From positions 2,321,501 through 2,385,500 of the forward strand of contig NZ_CP162414.1 of NCBI RefSeq assembly GCF_040932005.1: DNA of 64,000 bases. Reading direction: 5' to 3'. Under the pieces are notes generated by a model. It ran no database searches, was not told the origin of the DNA, and saw only the letters and a list, made by a program, of their open reading frames with translations. This DNA is from Aestuariibius sp. HNIBRBA575 (GTDB taxonomy: Bacteria > Pseudomonadota > Alphaproteobacteria > Rhodobacterales > Rhodobacteraceae). A program made the translations under genes and the position numbers. Shown in pieces: positions 63,065 through 64,000 of this stretch; position 1 is the stretch's first letter; each line of letters starts with the position of its first letter.

Positions 63065-64000
63065 ATGTCTGAGCATCGCAACCGCGCTGACCACAAAATC
63101 ACCACGCGTCGCGTGACGATTGCGGATGTGTCCGACGCGCTTGGCTTAACCAAAAGCACCGTGTCCAGAGCCCTGAACGGATACCCAGACATCGCCGATG
63201 CCACACGATTGCGCGTCGCCAATATGGCAACCAAATTGGGCTATCGCCCCCTGTCCCATGCACAGGCCATTAAAACCGGGCGCACACGTTCCTTGGGACT
63301 TGTTGTTCAAACCGGCGATCACGACGGAGCCAGCCCATTTTTGGCGGATTTCCTCGCGGGGATTTCTTTTGCTGCATCATCAGAAGGGTGGACATTGTCG
63401 GTCGCCACATCCACCGACATGCAGGATACGCTGGAAAAAATCCAAGAATTGCAGCGGGACCGCAAAGCGGATGGATTTATCCTGCCACGCACGATGTTGC
63501 TCGATCCGCGGGTGGATCTGTTACAGGCCACCAACACACCTTTTGTGCTGTTTGGGCGCACCGAAACCAGTCAGGATTGTGCATGGTATGACATCCTCGG
63601 GGAACGGGCGATGGAACGGGCTGTTGTACGTTTGTCGGCCATGGGGCATCGCCAAATTGCCTTTGTAAACGGGGGCTTGGATTACACTTATGCAAAATTA
63701 CGCCGCGAAGGGTATTTGCACGGATTGAACGTCACAGGTTTGGATATCGATCCTGATCTGATCATCGAAAACGCCGTCACACCCGATGCAGGCCGTCTGG
63801 CCACCCTATCGCTGCTCAGCCGTCCCAGCCCGCCGACCGCCATCGTGTTCAGCGTGGATCGCGCTGCCTTGGGGGCCTATCACGCCGCGCAGGAACTGGG
63901 GCTGACATTGGGGCGCGATTTTTCGGTGATCGCCTATGATGGCATCCCCGAAGGCGCCTATCAAACCCCGCCCCTGTCCACCTATTCCGTGCGCCACCGC
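63065..64000 (+). CDS. LacI family transcriptional regulator, partial
   Basis: The gene starts at ATG 63065 after AGGGAGGA and is open to the window end (312 residues seen). A LacI helix-turn-helix is at about 17-65 (VTIADVSDALGLTKSTVSRALNGYPDIADATRLRV). A periplasmic-binding-protein-like sugar domain follows (LGLVVQTGDHDGASPFLADFLAGISFAA near 80, VNGGLDYTYAKLRREGYLHGL near 200). The C-terminus is missing. Sugar-responsive control of a neighbouring catabolic or transport operon beyond the window is likely; an alpha-glucoside (AglR) type role is only a guess from the operator. Confidence 0.9.
   Translation, partial: MSEHRNRADHKITTRRVTIADVSDALGLTKSTVSRALNGYPDIADATRLRVANMATKLGYRPLSHAQAIKTGRTRSLGLVVQTGDHDGASPFLADFLAGISFAASSEGWTLSVATSTDMQDTLEKIQELQRDRKADGFILPRTMLLDPRVDLLQATNTPFVLFGRTETSQDCAWYDILGERAMERAVVRLSAMGHRQIAFVNGGLDYTYAKLRREGYLHGLNVTGLDIDPDLIIENAVTPDAGRLATLSLLSRPSPPTAIVFSVDRAALGAYHAAQELGLTLGRDFSVIAYDGIPEGAYQTPPLSTYSVRHR

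Noticed and set aside
1..64000. CRISPR arrays, insertion sequences, integrase or phage genes
   Set aside because: No regularly spaced repeats, transposase or integrase motifs, or terminal inverted repeats were seen.

Overview
The window looks like core chromosome of a marine alphaproteobacterium of the Rhodobacteraceae (Roseobacter group). The evidence is the set of family-typical proteins (DUF6476, DUF6324, MmcB, CarD, RpoH with its RpoH box, RibBX, soxBDAG sarcosine oxidase, GcdR/GcdH), a tRNA-His gene without an encoded G-1, a CtrA-type TTAA-N7-TTAA site, a cluster of GANTC (CcrM-type) sites and moderate GC. I see no insertion sequence, integrase, prophage or CRISPR array. Almost every base is in a gene and the gaps are short.

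Layout. 1-5.4 kb: a partial YhhN membrane protein, a NuoE-NuoF fused flavoprotein (formate dehydrogenase beta type), an AlkB-type alkane hydroxylase, a small secreted protein and xseA. 5.4-16.9 kb: purD; carD; a minus-strand operon of a Suv3-like helicase, an S4 RNA-binding protein and a 7Fe ferredoxin; a TPR protein; then a plus-strand run of SCP2 protein, monoacylglycerol-lipase-like hydrolase, pepF, histidine phosphatase and M19 dipeptidase. 16.9-24 kb: DUF4389, Gfo/Idh/MocA oxidoreductase, rpoH, rluD, DUF6476, tRNA-His, DUF6324, mmcB, a probable 6S RNA, two membrane proteins and an EEP hydrolase.

23.8-33.8 kb is the riboflavin region, nrdR-ribD and ribE-hypothetical-ribBX-ribH-nusB, all on the minus strand. 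It is split by three plus-strand capsule genes (kpsS, an outer-membrane export lipoprotein, kpsC). 33.9-45.7 kb, minus strand: YjbQ, a small secreted protein, then gdh, soxBDAG, dnaG, rpoD and a DUF1294 gene read in one direction. This places C1/sarcosine and glutamate catabolism directly upstream of the primase and sigma-70 genes.

46.1-49 kb holds three Tad-type pilus proteins (TadE, a vWA TadG and a second TadE-like). A perfect CtrA-like site and a short leader ORF precede them. 49-57 kb: a membrane protein, a TetR regulator, a lipoprotein, hom, a ceramidase-like protein, glpX, an isochorismatase-type hydrolase, recJ, tRNA-Glu and a DsbA-family (FrnE-like) oxidoreductase.

57.1-62.8 kb is the most interesting catabolic locus: gcdR (LysR) is divergent from gcdH, which is followed by a fused E1 alpha/beta 2-oxoacid dehydrogenase and an FAD amine/imino-acid oxidase. 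I propose that these act together in lysine/pipecolate -> 2-oxoadipate -> glutaryl-CoA -> crotonyl-CoA degradation; the E1 and oxidase substrates are inference. The window ends inside a LacI-family regulator with two near-identical palindromic operators 115 bp apart in its upstream region.
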